DNA of 64,000 nucleotides from NCBI RefSeq assembly GCF_003431325.1, contig NZ_CP010515.1:558001-622000 (forward strand), in the 5' to 3' direction. The stretch's first letter is position 1; each line of letters begins with the position of its first letter. This stretch comes from Acidilobus sp. 7A (lineage in GTDB: Archaea; Thermoproteota; Thermoprotei_A; Sulfolobales; Acidilobaceae). Positions 45,010 to 54,495 of the stretch are shown here, piece by piece. The notes beneath the pieces are model-generated. The model saw only the letters and a program-made list of their open reading frames with translations. It had not been told where the DNA came from and searched no databases. The position numbers and the translations under genes were made by a program.

Positions 45010-45606
45010 TCACTTCCCAAACAGGGCCCTTGAAGCCACTCCCCTGAGCGACGGCAGGTTCTCGCTTATAAACTGGTCAATAGAGTAGTCAACCCTCATG
45101 CTGCCGTCCTTTGAGACGGCTATAATGCCACCAACTATATTGACGCTCTCGTCGGAGAGCTCTAAGTCCTTGAGGTCTTTCAGTAAGCCTGCCACCAGCT
45201 CCCTGTCATCCCTGTTAGCCATAACCACGAAGCCCCCATGATCCTTAGCCTCAGCCTCAAGGTCCCTGAGCGCTGACTGGACGTACTTTATGTACCACTC
45301 TCCCCTGTCGCGGCGAAGCCTTGACATGACCTCATCTATGACATCATCTATTGCCTTGCTTTTCACTTCCTCCTCCTTGAATCTCACCTGTAGGTCCGCG
45401 GCTGCCTGGTCACTTCTCAGCTTCTCCTCAAGCTCTGCGGCCTTGGACTCTATGGTTGACCTGAGCCTCCTCTCGGCCTCTGAGTAGGAGCTCGTTATCA
45501 GCTTTTCAGCGGCGCCCTCAGCATCCTTAAGCAGGGAATCATAGCTTTCAAGAGCTCTCTTTATAGCCTCATTTGCAAGCTTTTCAGGGTTTCCACTTAT
45601 GCTCAC
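45010..45606 (-). CDS. atpE: A-type ATP synthase subunit E
   Basis: Peripheral stalk subunit. A long charged N-terminal coiled coil (residues 1-100, KSKAIDDVIDEVMSRL) is followed by a globular C-terminal domain with GGIIAVSKDGSMRVDYSIDQFI. 198 residues. First gene of the E-A-B operon; TATA box at 45651-45660. Confidence 0.88.
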   Translation of the reverse strand: MSISGNPEKLANEAIKRALESYDSLLKDAEGAAEKLITSSYSEAERRLRSTIESKAAELEEKLRSDQAAADLQVRFKEEEVKSKAIDDVIDEVMSRLRRDRGEWYIKYVQSALRDLEAEAKDHGGFVVMANRDDRELVAGLLKDLKDLELSDESVNIVGGIIAVSKDGSMRVDYSIDQFISENLPSLRGVASRALFGK

Positions 45607-45650
45607 GTTGGTTTCACCAAATGAAGGCCCCAGAACTCTCGTCTTTCAGA

Positions 45651-45660
45651 GTATTAAAAG
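45651..45660 (-). promoter_or_regulatory. TATA box of the atpE-A-B operon
   Basis: Minus strand CTTTTAATAC lies about 50 bases before the ATG at 45606, predicting a leader near 20 bases. Confidence 0.5.
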
Positions 45661-45683
45661 GACTCATGGGCTTCCAGAACTAT

Positions 45684-45703
45684 TGCGCCTAAACTTAGGC
45701 GCA
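45684..45703. promoter_or_regulatory. Perfect dyad upstream of the ATPase operon
   Basis: TGCGCCTAA and TTAGGCGCA are exact inverted arms around AC. The core CCTAA-NN-TTAGG equals that at 2304-2315 and 2495-2506. It sits about 38 bases upstream of the TATA box, a typical activator or repressor position. Confidence 0.55.
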
Positions 45704-45769
45704 GGGACCCCTTGTCGCCACGCTTAAGTCTAAGCAAGGCTCCTGAGCGGCAATTCTGCAGGGCATTCT

Positions 45770-45800
45770 AAACTACTCCCCGCCCTAGAAGGCGGGCTTC
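45770..45800 (-). repeat. Solitary IS605-type end hairpin, degenerate
   Basis: Minus strand GAAGCCCGCCTTCTAGGGCGGG then GAGTAG resembles the tnpB element ends, with one arm weakened. The rest of the 45704-45955 gap has no frame I would call. Confidence 0.4.
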
Positions 45801-45955
45801 CTGCCCCTTAGACATCACTGCGCAACGTTATGTAATATATTACCTCTCAAGGAGGCTTAACAATGTTTGTCGGCGACAGAGGCGCTTATTCGCAGCGGCG
45901 TTACCCTGGTCGTAAAACATTAAAGCAGTTGCGCGTTGACCTTCTTGGAACGATC

Positions 45956-48223
45956 TTAAGCTATGTGGAAGGCCTCGTCACCCTTGAAGCAGCCCTCAGA
46001 GCAGACTAGCAGTGAGGCCCAAGCCAACGAAATGGTGACAGCGTACTCGCCGAGCAGCGCCGCCGGGATGGCCGCCAGCAGGGCCATCGATGCCCTCCCA
46101 TATATGCGCCTAGTGACAACGTAAGCAAAGGGGGTCAAGGCTAGAGCTGTCAGTTCCCACCACTTTAGCTCAGCCGCGAGCCCTATGCGCGTTAAGGCTG
46201 CTGCAGCTACCGAGGCCGCTGCTGATGTAATAAAGATAACAGAGTACATCACAACGTGCTTCCTGCTAGGCCTGTCGTCTAGAAGCTCCATTATCCACAG
46301 GGGGACCGCTGACGGCGCCAGCGGGGTCAAGACGCCAAGCAGCGCTGACGTGGCCTTTGAGGGACCGCTTCTATCGTAAATAATGACCGAGGCCACTATT
46401 GCTATTGCCCCAAGGGAGACCAGGGGGCCAGATGCCAGGAGGGGTAAGGTTACGACCCCATCGGCGAAGGCAGCGGCCTTTAGTAAAAGGTCATCCCTTG
46501 ACAGAAGGGCTTTGAACAGGGGCGCTACTAGGGCCGCGCTGGACGTCAGTCCTGAGGCCAGCGAGATCATGAGTGGGAGGCCCTCGAGGTCCTTAGGCCA
46601 CTCAGTGCCATATGGCATCGAGCTAATCGTGATGGGTAGCCTAAGCGATAATAAGTAACTTGAGGCTAGAGCGGATGAGGCCTCAAGCATGGAGATTGTG
46701 GGCCTCGCCAACATCCTACCAACGAAGTACGCCACAGCGCCGAGGCCAAGAATTAAGGTTACGGTCGTAGCAATGTCGTCAGTTGCCTTACTGGCTGCGA
46801 GCAGCCTCGCTAACGGGGGCAGCAGCGCAGAGCAGATAACGAGTACTATGCTCATAAGGGGGCCTAGGTTGCCGACAAACCCTTCAGCGTAGATGGACGC
46901 CAACAGCGTCAGGGACACCAACCCTACGGCCTCTGTTGAGAGAAGCCTCGCCTTAGCTGAGCCCTCGCCGTCCAGGTCAAATAGCATGTACATGAGTCCC
47001 AGGAGCGGGAACCAGAGCCAGTACGAGTAAAGAGGCCTTGGATATGCGAAGAGCGCCAGTGCTGGGAATATAAAGGCTGTTGGAACCATGACATTGCTGA
47101 CCTTGAGCGTAAACACTATGCCGATTATGAGCGTTGTGGCGAGCGCTATGTATAGGGCTAGCCTATTGATGAGCTTATGTATTACAAAGTAGAGGCTGGC
47201 AACGCCGAAGCCCTCAAGGTCAAAGCGAGCTTCAGCAGGGAAGAGAACATGGCTTATGAATGCGTGAGGCGACACGAGTAGGAACGGTGCATTGATGAGC
47301 ACCGCTGTGATGGTAAAGGAGGCGAGCCCCTTGGCTAAGCCCCTCCTCTTAAGCCTTCTAAGCATAACTGCAAAGTATATCAAAGCTAGGGCAGCAACGT
47401 ACTGTCTGTAGGACACGGCGAGGCCCATGAGGGCTCCACCCACAATCGGGTTATCAATGAGCGTCACAGCCAGCACTGAAGGGGCGAGCCACCCGGCTAT
47501 TGGGTCGAAGAAAGCTGGGTCGGTTATTATATAGAAGGCGCCAGAGGCGGCTACCAGCGGAAAGAGGTCCCTGGCGCCCCCTTTTAGCTTCAGGTAAACG
47601 GTTGCAAGAGCTGCGCCAAGGACAACGGCGTCCCACACATTGCCTGGCACGTGGAGAACTATGGCTGGCACGTAGTAGAGGAATGAGAACGCGGGGTAGT
47701 CAAGCATGGTCACGAAGCCAACGGCCTTAGAGGCGTTGAAGGGCGGCCCACCGCTGTATATAAGCGTCAGCTTATTGATGTAAGTCATTGAGAGCAGGTA
47801 GCTGGTATAGTTTGCAGTGTAAGGGTTAACGCCTCTTAGGAGCTCCATGGCCGCGGCCTCCTGAATCACGTAGGAGTCCTCCTTCCCGCCGCTCACCACT
47901 ATTCTCCCATGGTAGAGCACGAGGAAGGTTGAGGCCAGCGCAGCCCAGAGGGCTACAAAAGCTAAGGTCACTGGAAGCCTCTCAGCGCGCTTTCTGCTCG
48001 CTATTATCGGGCTCGCTATGAAAAGGGAGGCCCCTATGGCGAAGATCACAAGCGAGAGGATCACGGCAGTGCCGTAGGGCACATAGTAGGGGAATGGTAG
48101 GCCATCAAAACGTCCTGCGTTTACATCAGTGCCGTCAGTTCCATAGACCATCACTGAGAGTATTATGAGGTTAAACGCCAGAAGAGCTATCAGAAGCCTT
48201 CTTTCGGCCGAGCTCTCCGTCAC
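45956..48223 (-). CDS. Large multi-span membrane protein, GT-C glycosyltransferase-like
   Basis: 755 residues with about 16-20 hydrophobic segments. After the second segment comes a loop with KEDSYVIQEAAAMELLRGVNPYTANYTS, then MLDYPAFSFLYYVPA. An acidic residue followed by a Gly-X-Asn-Pro-Tyr loop is the layout of GT-C transferases that use dolichyl-phosphate sugars. The active site is not proven, and the C-terminal third has only helices. A role in surface glycosylation is inference. Monocistronic, downstream of tRNA-Glu. Confidence 0.6.
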   Translation of the reverse strand: MTESSAERRLLIALLAFNLIILSVMVYGTDGTDVNAGRFDGLPFPYYVPYGTAVILSLVIFAIGASLFIASPIIASRKRAERLPVTLAFVALWAALASTFLVLYHGRIVVSGGKEDSYVIQEAAAMELLRGVNPYTANYTSYLLSMTYINKLTLIYSGGPPFNASKAVGFVTMLDYPAFSFLYYVPAIVLHVPGNVWDAVVLGAALATVYLKLKGGARDLFPLVAASGAFYIITDPAFFDPIAGWLAPSVLAVTLIDNPIVGGALMGLAVSYRQYVAALALIYFAVMLRRLKRRGLAKGLASFTITAVLINAPFLLVSPHAFISHVLFPAEARFDLEGFGVASLYFVIHKLINRLALYIALATTLIIGIVFTLKVSNVMVPTAFIFPALALFAYPRPLYSYWLWFPLLGLMYMLFDLDGEGSAKARLLSTEAVGLVSLTLLASIYAEGFVGNLGPLMSIVLVICSALLPPLARLLAASKATDDIATTVTLILGLGAVAYFVGRMLARPTISMLEASSALASSYLLSLRLPITISSMPYGTEWPKDLEGLPLMISLASGLTSSAALVAPLFKALLSRDDLLLKAAAFADGVVTLPLLASGPLVSLGAIAIVASVIIYDRSGPSKATSALLGVLTPLAPSAVPLWIMELLDDRPSRKHVVMYSVIFITSAAASVAAAALTRIGLAAELKWWELTALALTPFAYVVTRRIYGRASMALLAAIPAALLGEYAVTISLAWASLLVCSEGCFKGDEAFHIA

Positions 48224-48450
48224 TTGGCATCATCTACTAGGTTTGCTTTTTTGGATTAAAACATTAGCACTTCAAGGTTCTTTAATGCATGTCAGCTTCA
48301 GGCTAATGCGCATAACTCCTAGGTCGACAAATGATTCATAATATTACTCTAGGGATGAATAGGCTTGTCGAAATCTACGCCTTCAGGCCGCAATTGGCAT
48401 CTAAGAAGGGAAGTGACGATAGCTAAGACATACAATGAGCCCGCGCAGAG
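48224..48450. other. Intergenic region between the membrane protein and tRNA-Glu
   Basis: AT-rich near 48235-48300 (promoter of the membrane protein, minus strand). The remainder has no coding frame or clear fold. Confidence 0.35.
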
Positions 48451-48525
48451 TGCCGCGGCCGGGATTTGAACCCGGGTCACGGGCTCGAGAGGCCCGCATA
48501 CTGGGCCGGGCTATACTACCGCGGC
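48451..48525 (-). tRNA. tRNA-Glu (anticodon CUC), no CCA encoded
   Basis: On the minus strand the acceptor arms GCCGCGG and CCGCGGC pair. The anticodon stem CGGGC/GCCCG encloses CTCTCGA with anticodon CTC. The T arm has GGGTTCAAATCCC. Discriminator A is not followed by CCA. No intron. Confidence 0.94.
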
Positions 48526-48652
48526 ACCTTTGTACCTCCTGAGGCCTGGGCTATTTAAAATTAGCCCTTAGCATGGCTGACCTTAGCGTGACCTAAGAGC
48601 AGGACCTGCTAAGGAATGGCCTATAACTTCCGGTAGAGGCTTTTGTTCAGGG

Positions 48653-51556
48653 TTAACCGTTGTTAGGCTTAGGCTGGGCTTTGGTCTCCCTCTGCTTCCT
48701 GTCGTCTATGAACCTCTTGTAGACCAGGTAATCCTCCTTGGCCTTGAGCAGGGCCTTGTAGAAGGCCTGCTCGCCTCCCTTGAAGTACTCCTCCATGACT
48801 CTCTTGGCGGCCCTCGGGCCCACGCCTGACGTCATGAGTGCCTCTATCACATACCTGCCGAGGCCCTGTGAGGCGTAGTTTATGTAAAGCATGGCCCTCT
48901 CCTGGACCTCCTTTAAGATTCTCTTTTCATCAGCCGTAGGCCTCTTAAGAGACCCCCTCCTCCACGCTGAGAACTTGGCGGCTGCCTCCTCCCCCCAGTC
49001 GCTCACGGGTAACGGAGCTACCATCATGGCTCCACACTTGGGGCACTTGACGATGCCCGTGGCCTCGGAGACTCTGGCACTCCAGGTGTTACCACACGCT
49101 GTGCAGACGAAGAGTGCCTCCTTGGCCAGGGCCGCCTTCCTGAGGCCCTCTGCTATGTAGTCGATGGCCACCTCCTTTATGTTGGAGGCCACCTCCCTCC
49201 TGAGGTATGGGTTGTTAAGGACCTCCCTGAGCAGGGGCGACGGCTCCGAGCTGCTGACGGCATGTACCTCCTTCAGCGAGCCCAGGAACTCCTCAACAGC
49301 CTGTGGGTCAAGCTTGTCAAACGCTATCTCCCTGAGGGTCTCGGTGTCAACTATGGAGCCCCTGTAGGCGTCCATTATCCTCCTGCCTTGCTCTATGGAG
49401 ACTCTGGCGTCGGGGTCGAGGACCCCCATCTTCTTAGCTACCTGCAGAAATCTGGCCACGTAGAGTGGCGTTGATCTGACGGCGTCGTAGCTCATGGCAA
49501 GTAGCTCGGCCTTGTCAAGGTGCCTCAGCCTCTCAAGGGCCTCCTTTATGGCCTGTCCCTGCACGCCGGAGGGCGACGAGAACACTATGGCATATGGTAT
49601 ATAGTCAAACCATACCTTCATCCTACCCTCCAGCGCCTTTGATATAAGCAGCGCCAACATGAGGTTGCCCTTGCTACCAAGGCACGCGTAGAGGACGCCA
49701 AGTCCCTTGGACTCCTCCACGACCGGCTCGCTGTAGCTCAGGAGAGTTCCCCACTGGTCCCTGGTCCTTTCAGCGGTGTCCACTATCTTCTTCGCTGTCT
49801 CTTCGCTAATGCCCTTAGACTTGAGAAGCTGGAGAGCCCTCTCGGGCTCCATCATGGAGAAGCTGAGGAGACTGCAGACCTCTCTGGCTACCTTTGAGCT
49901 CACTGGTATGAGCTCGCCCTCCCAGACCGGTATGGCGCCCTCGGCCTCGCCGACGGGCTTCGCATCTATGCGCTCCCCGTCGTAGTCTATGTTAACAGTC
50001 TCCCAGACCTTGCCTGCCAGCGTGAACCTGAACTTGGTGCTGCCACTGGTCAGCATGGCAACCTCAACGAAGCGCTCGCTTACCTCTCCCACCAGGTTGG
50101 TCGAGGATATATCGTAGACCTTGAAGTTCATCTCATCAGGTATCATTGACACGCCGTAGAGGTACTTGAAGGTCCTCCTTGACCTCCTGAGCTCCCCGGT
50201 CTCCGGGTCGTACCTCAGGACTCTCACAGAGTCCAGGTGCTCGGCAACCTTAGACAACTCGTCGCTAGTTATATTGGAGAAGGGCGCAGAACGGGAGAGC
50301 AGGCTGAGGGCCTGCCTCAGGTCGCCCGCTGACCCCTCCACCACCATTGCGGTCAGCTGGTGGGCCAGGGCATCGAGCGGCCCGCGCGGGTAGGAGAGGT
50401 CCTCAAGCTCCCCCCTCTCAGACCTCCTCGCTATGGAGGCTGACTCTAGGACCTCAAAGACGTTGTCGAATGTGACTATGGTAGCCCTGCTGGTCCCTCC
50501 GAACCTGTGCCCCGACCTGCCGGCCCTCTGGGTCATTGCAATGACCTCCCTCGGCGACATGAACTGCAGGACCCTGTCTATGGCCCCTATGTCTATGCCC
50601 AGCTCCATGCTTGAGGTAGCCACCATGAGCTTCGCCTTCCCCTCTCTGAACCTCCTCTCAGACTCTTCCCTCACGGCCCTTGAGAGGCTGCCGTGGTGCA
50701 CAACCACCTTGCCGTCCTCGAGCATGCTGCTGAGCAGCGAGGACAGCTTCTCTGCCACGGACCTTGTGTTCGTGAAGACTAGAACGGAGCCCTCCTCGCT
50801 CCTTGCAATTTCAGCTATCCTCTTTGCGGCGCCCTCAAAGCCGTCACCTGACTCCTTGACTACGTTAACATCTATTACGTACCTCCTTATACTGTTGTCC
50901 TCAACTACTGATACCGGCCTGCCGTAAGCTAGAAGCGACGCAGCCTCCTTCTTTGACCTCTCCGAGAGGGTGGCTGAGAGACCTATCCTCTGGACGTGGT
51001 TCCTTGAGGCGTTCTCCAGGCGCTCTAGGACGGCCGCTAGCTCAGTGCCCCTCTCGTTGTCCAGCAGCTCCTGTAGCTCGTCAACTATGACAAAGGAGAC
51101 CGATGACCACATGCCCCTCCTTGAGTTTATGGTCAAGAGTAGGTTGAGGGTCTCAGGAGTAGTTACAACGAAGTCAGGCGGGCTCTGAAGGAACTTCTTT
51201 CTTATAGAGGAGGCCGAGTCCCCGTGCCTTAGGGAGAACGTAAAGCCAACGGACTCCACGACCTTTGATATTCTAAGCGTTATGTCCCTGTTAAGGGCAC
51301 GAAGGGGGGTGATGTAAATAGCCTTAACAGTGCCGTCGCCAGGTTGAAAGCGTTCAAGCATGAGTGAAACCACAGGGAACACGGCGGCCTCTGTCTTACC
51401 GCTGCCTGTCGGAGAAACCACTAGGGTGTTGTAGCCTGAAAGTATGACCGGCACCGCCTTCTCCTGTATAGGTAGCAGTCTCTCATAGCCGAGCGCCCTT
51501 ATAGCCTCCCTCAGCCTTGGCGCCAGTAGCTCTAGGGAGCTCAACAGTGCTACCAT
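48653..51556 (-). CDS. lhr: Lhr-type superfamily 2 helicase
   Basis: ATP-dependent helicase of the Lhr group, linked to DNA repair and RNA handling. Walker A SPTGSGKT at 48-55; motif II is VDELQEL (159-163) with Gln where relatives usually have His; SATLS (motif III); ELGIDIGAIDRVLQF and TQRAGRSGHR (motifs V, VI). The Lhr-specific C-terminal part contains a zinc ribbon (CTACGNTW, CPKCGAMM). 967 residues, full length. Starts near an AT-poor gap. Confidence 0.88.
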   Translation of the reverse strand: MVALLSSLELLAPRLREAIRALGYERLLPIQEKAVPVILSGYNTLVVSPTGSGKTEAAVFPVVSLMLERFQPGDGTVKAIYITPLRALNRDITLRISKVVESVGFTFSLRHGDSASSIRKKFLQSPPDFVVTTPETLNLLLTINSRRGMWSSVSFVIVDELQELLDNERGTELAAVLERLENASRNHVQRIGLSATLSERSKKEAASLLAYGRPVSVVEDNSIRRYVIDVNVVKESGDGFEGAAKRIAEIARSEEGSVLVFTNTRSVAEKLSSLLSSMLEDGKVVVHHGSLSRAVREESERRFREGKAKLMVATSSMELGIDIGAIDRVLQFMSPREVIAMTQRAGRSGHRFGGTSRATIVTFDNVFEVLESASIARRSERGELEDLSYPRGPLDALAHQLTAMVVEGSAGDLRQALSLLSRSAPFSNITSDELSKVAEHLDSVRVLRYDPETGELRRSRRTFKYLYGVSMIPDEMNFKVYDISSTNLVGEVSERFVEVAMLTSGSTKFRFTLAGKVWETVNIDYDGERIDAKPVGEAEGAIPVWEGELIPVSSKVAREVCSLLSFSMMEPERALQLLKSKGISEETAKKIVDTAERTRDQWGTLLSYSEPVVEESKGLGVLYACLGSKGNLMLALLISKALEGRMKVWFDYIPYAIVFSSPSGVQGQAIKEALERLRHLDKAELLAMSYDAVRSTPLYVARFLQVAKKMGVLDPDARVSIEQGRRIMDAYRGSIVDTETLREIAFDKLDPQAVEEFLGSLKEVHAVSSSEPSPLLREVLNNPYLRREVASNIKEVAIDYIAEGLRKAALAKEALFVCTACGNTWSARVSEATGIVKCPKCGAMMVAPLPVSDWGEEAAAKFSAWRRGSLKRPTADEKRILKEVQERAMLYINYASQGLGRYVIEALMTSGVGPRAAKRVMEEYFKGGEQAFYKALLKAKEDYLVYKRFIDDRKQRETKAQPKPNNG

Positions 51557-51746
51557 AGAGTCTGAGGGTGCTAGGGAGATATTAACTGGCTCCCCTGCCT
51601 CAGGAGGCTTAAGAAGGCATTCAGCCAGCTATAGTTATTCTGATCGTTGCTTGCATTAACCTAAACTGCTATTAAATTAATAAACATCATTAAAAGAAAA
51701 TGAAAGGTGCTTCTTAGCTCTATCCAGGGAAACCAAGCCGGTTATT

Positions 51747-53402
51747 CTAAGGGCTGCCGCCTGGCGAAGCGCCGCTTTCCTTGCCCTCCTCCCCTTCCTT
51801 CTTCTTCTCCTCCTTTGGCGGCGCCGCGGCTATCAGGTCATCTATCTTAAGCAGGGCTATGGCGGCCTCTGATGCTCCCTTTATGACCTGCTTCTTGACT
51901 AGCAGCGGCTCATAGACGTTAAGCTTTAACATGTCTTCTGCTGTCTTGCTATTCAGCACGTCAACGCCAGCGAACTTTAGCCCCTTGCTGTGCATCGACC
52001 TGAGCTGCATCACTGTGTCAAGCGGGTCTGCGCCGGCGCTCTCAGCTAGCACGCTCGGTATAGTCTCAAGGGCGTCTGCGAAGGCCTCTATGGCCAGCTG
52101 CTCCTTGCCGCCTATGGTGGCGGCGTAGTCCCTTAGCTGCATTGCAATCTCGACCTCAGGCGCCCCCCCTCCGCCGAGTATCTTGGGCTCCCTCATTATG
52201 TTCCTGAGGCTGTGGAGCACGTCGTTCAGGTTCCTCTCGGCCTCGTCAAGTAGCATGTCGTTGGCTCCACGGAGCAGTATTGTGACGCTCCTCGGGTTCT
52301 TGGCCCCCTCTATGAACACCATCTTGTCGTTTCCAACCTTCCTCTCCTCGACGAGGGCGGCCTCGCCGAGGCTCTCGGGCTTCAGGTCCCTCACACTGGT
52401 GACTATCCTAGCTCCAGTGGCCTTGGCGAGCTTCTCTATGTCACTCCTCTTGGCCCTCCTGACGGCCAGTATGCCCTTCTTGGCCAGGAAGTGCTGGGCA
52501 ACATCGTCAATTCCCTTCTGCGTAACCACAACATTTGCGCCAGTGGCGGCTATCTGGTCGACCATGTCCCTAAGTATCTTGGTCTCCTCGTCGAGGAACG
52601 AGTCAAGCTGGTCAACATCGCTGACCCTTATCTTAGTGGTTATGTCGGGCTTCTGTATCTCAAGTGGAGCGTCGAGCACAGCTATCTTGGCGTTCTCAAC
52701 CCTCCTTGGCATGCCTGGGTGGACTACCTCCTTGTCAAGCACTATGCCCTTCACAAGCATTGAGTCCGTGAGGCTCTCGCCCTTCTTCTTCTCTATCTTA
52801 ATGTTATCAAGGTCTACGTTAAAGCCGCCGCTCGGCGTGGACTCGGCCACTATCTTTATTGCGTTGACTGCAAGGTCGACAAGCTTCATCCTCTCAGGTC
52901 CCTGGCCAGCGTACTTGCTCCCTATCGTGGTCTCCGCTATCCTCTTTAAGGTCTCATCATTTTTGACGTCAACGGGGACGGCTATCTTGTCAAGGATCTC
53001 GAGCGCCTTGTTCATAGCCTTAGTGTAGCCCTCAATTATTATCGAGGGGTGTATGTTCTGCTCCAGCAGGGCCTCAGCCTTCTCCAGCAGCGCGCCTGCC
53101 AGCACGACCACGCTGGTCGTGCCGTCGCCGACCTCCGCGTCCTGGGCCTTGGCTATCTCGACTAGCAGCTTGGCAGCTGGGTGCTGAACCTCCATCTCTT
53201 TAACTATTGTGGCGCCATCATTGGTGACCGTGACGTCCCCAAACGAGTCTATAAGCATCTTGTCAAGGCCGCGCGGCCCTAGGCTTGTCTTCAGCATTTC
53301 AGCCAGTACCTGGGCAGCCAATATGTTATTTCTCATGGCCTCCCTGCCGTAGGACCTCTGGGTTCCCTCCTTGAGTATCAGCACAGGTATCCCTTGGGCC
53401 AT
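51747..53402 (-). CDS. ths: Thermosome subunit (group II chaperonin)
   Basis: Forms a double-ring folding chamber. [46 protein letters not shown] and [20 protein letters not shown] are the ATP-site motifs; [17 protein letters not shown] is the second equatorial signature. The C-terminus is [18 protein letters not shown], without the usual GGM repeats. 551 residues. Which paralogue (alpha, beta or gamma) cannot be told. Confidence 0.96.
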   Translation of the reverse strand: MAQGIPVLILKEGTQRSYGREAMRNNILAAQVLAEMLKTSLGPRGLDKMLIDSFGDVTVTNDGATIVKEMEVQHPAAKLLVEIAKAQDAEVGDGTTSVVVLAGALLEKAEALLEQNIHPSIIIEGYTKAMNKALEILDKIAVPVDVKNDETLKRIAETTIGSKYAGQGPERMKLVDLAVNAIKIVAESTPSGGFNVDLDNIKIEKKKGESLTDSMLVKGIVLDKEVVHPGMPRRVENAKIAVLDAPLEIQKPDITTKIRVSDVDQLDSFLDEETKILRDMVDQIAATGANVVVTQKGIDDVAQHFLAKKGILAVRRAKRSDIEKLAKATGARIVTSVRDLKPESLGEAALVEERKVGNDKMVFIEGAKNPRSVTILLRGANDMLLDEAERNLNDVLHSLRNIMREPKILGGGGAPEVEIAMQLRDYAATIGGKEQLAIEAFADALETIPSVLAESAGADPLDTVMQLRSMHSKGLKFAGVDVLNSKTAEDMLKLNVYEPLLVKKQVIKGASEAAIALLKIDDLIAAAPPKEEKKKEGEEGKESGASPGGSP

Positions 53403-53446
53403 TAGTCACCACCTTCGGCTCTCAATAAGCTTATGTGGAATTACTT

Positions 53447-53456
53447 CTATAAAAGC
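53447..53456 (-). promoter_or_regulatory. TATA box of the thermosome gene
   Basis: Minus strand CTTTTATAGA, about 45-55 bases before ATG 53402. A GGTGGTGA ribosome binding sequence precedes the start. It lies immediately after the stop of the upstream small gene. Confidence 0.55.
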
Positions 53457-53457
53457 T

Positions 53458-53751
53458 TTACTCAGGCTCCTGAGCCCTTGACCTAGAACGTGAGGTCCTT
53501 CTAGTAGTATGTTTTCTCTCCTTAGAGCCCTCCTCAAGTGAGCTCAGGAGCCTCTCGTTGACCTCAAGCTCCTTTGGCCTCCTTGGGATCTGGCCGCCCT
53601 GCTGGCTACATGAAAGCTCTTCCTGCAGCGTGAGCAGGCACTCCTGGCAGACCCTTATCACCCTCCCGTTTAACCTGCACAGAGTGGTTGGCAACCTCCT
53701 GTGACAGATGTCGCAGACCTCCCAGGCCAGCGTGTCACGCAACCGCTCCAC
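53458..53751 (-). CDS. Small zinc-binding protein, unknown
   Basis: 97 residues. VCDICHRRLPTTLCRLNGRVIRVCQECL is a four-cysteine zinc finger like those in bridging factors or treble-clef proteins. The remainder is highly charged, with an Arg/Ser/Thr-rich end likely to touch nucleic acid. Function unknown. It lies directly upstream of the thermosome gene but that gene has its own TATA box. Confidence 0.55.
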   Translation of the reverse strand: MERLRDTLAWEVCDICHRRLPTTLCRLNGRVIRVCQECLLTLQEELSCSQQGGQIPRRPKELEVNERLLSSLEEGSKERKHTTRRTSRSRSRAQEPE

Positions 53752-54207
53752 CAGCTAGAGCTTGCGGCTGAGGACTTTTATAGTGGATTCCAGCGAGCTG
53801 GCGCCCCTTCTGGACCGCTTAAAGTCAGCCCAGCCCTGAGTGCGCAAACGTAGAGCAGGGGTGGCTTTACATAGAGTTCGCCCTCATAGCGCTGGCAGTC
53901 GCCTTATGACTGCCAGCCGCTAGCCTCATCACTCCTCCCCCCCCCCGCCCTAGTTAGGAGCGTGGCTCCTGCCACGACATGGGAGTTCACTGGCGCCCTC
54001 CTCCGCCTCGCGACTGCTCATCGACTTCACGGTGACGCCCTCCGATGGAACGTCGGCATTAATACTTAATAAACTTTGATAGGCGCTGGGCTCAGCCTAC
54101 TTAACAGCGTAAAGGATTAGAAGTAATTAAAAATAACGAATAGTTACATAATAATGTTACAGACATAGGGAGGCCAATGACAAGGCTCACAATCGTGTTG
54201 CTACATT
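53752..54207. other. 456-bp intergenic region with hairpins
   Basis: No coding frame. A perfect 10-bp-arm hairpin (GCTGGCAGTC, loop 7, GACTGCCAGC, 53891-53917) and a 6-bp one (CGTGGC-TCCT-GCCACG, 53961-53976) flank a run of ten Cs (53937-53946). The right half (54060-54180) is AT-rich. A small RNA is possible, and the C run is also a place for assembly errors. Confidence 0.45.
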
Positions 54208-54495
54208 TTACATGGGCGTCCTTCTCTTCTTGCCTTCCTCCTTTAGCGCGTATATCCCTATTATCCTCTTCGGAGTGCCGTCGGTGCAGGAGCCTGTAGC
54301 AAGCCCGACGTAATCACCCTCCCTGAAGTCCCTTGTGGTTATGGAGCTGCCGCACTGCTCAACGGTAATAATCTTAGGTCTCCTTTTCATCTCCTGGAGT
54401 TTCTTCAGGTCATTCATTTGTTTCATAGTCATTGCTGTGGTGGCGGCAAGCAGTGCTATGAGGAACATGAGGAGGTAAAGGTTAAAGTAGCTCAA
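54208..54495 (-). CDS. Small single-span membrane protein
   Basis: 95 residues. Membrane helix at residues 4-22, then a charged linker and a small domain with two cysteines (TVEQCGSS, TGSCTDGT). Its start overlaps the stop of the DUF1512 gene by four bases, so the two are coupled and likely work together at the membrane. No family recognised. Confidence 0.6.
   Translation of the reverse strand: MSYFNLYLLMFLIALLAATTAMTMKQMNDLKKLQEMKRRPKIITVEQCGSSITTRDFREGDYVGLATGSCTDGTPKRIIGIYALKEEGKKRRTPM

Noticed and set aside
53900-53940. Minus-strand GTGATGA box suggesting a C/D guide RNA
   Set aside because: No matching D box (CTGA) at the required spacing and no inner C'/D' pair.
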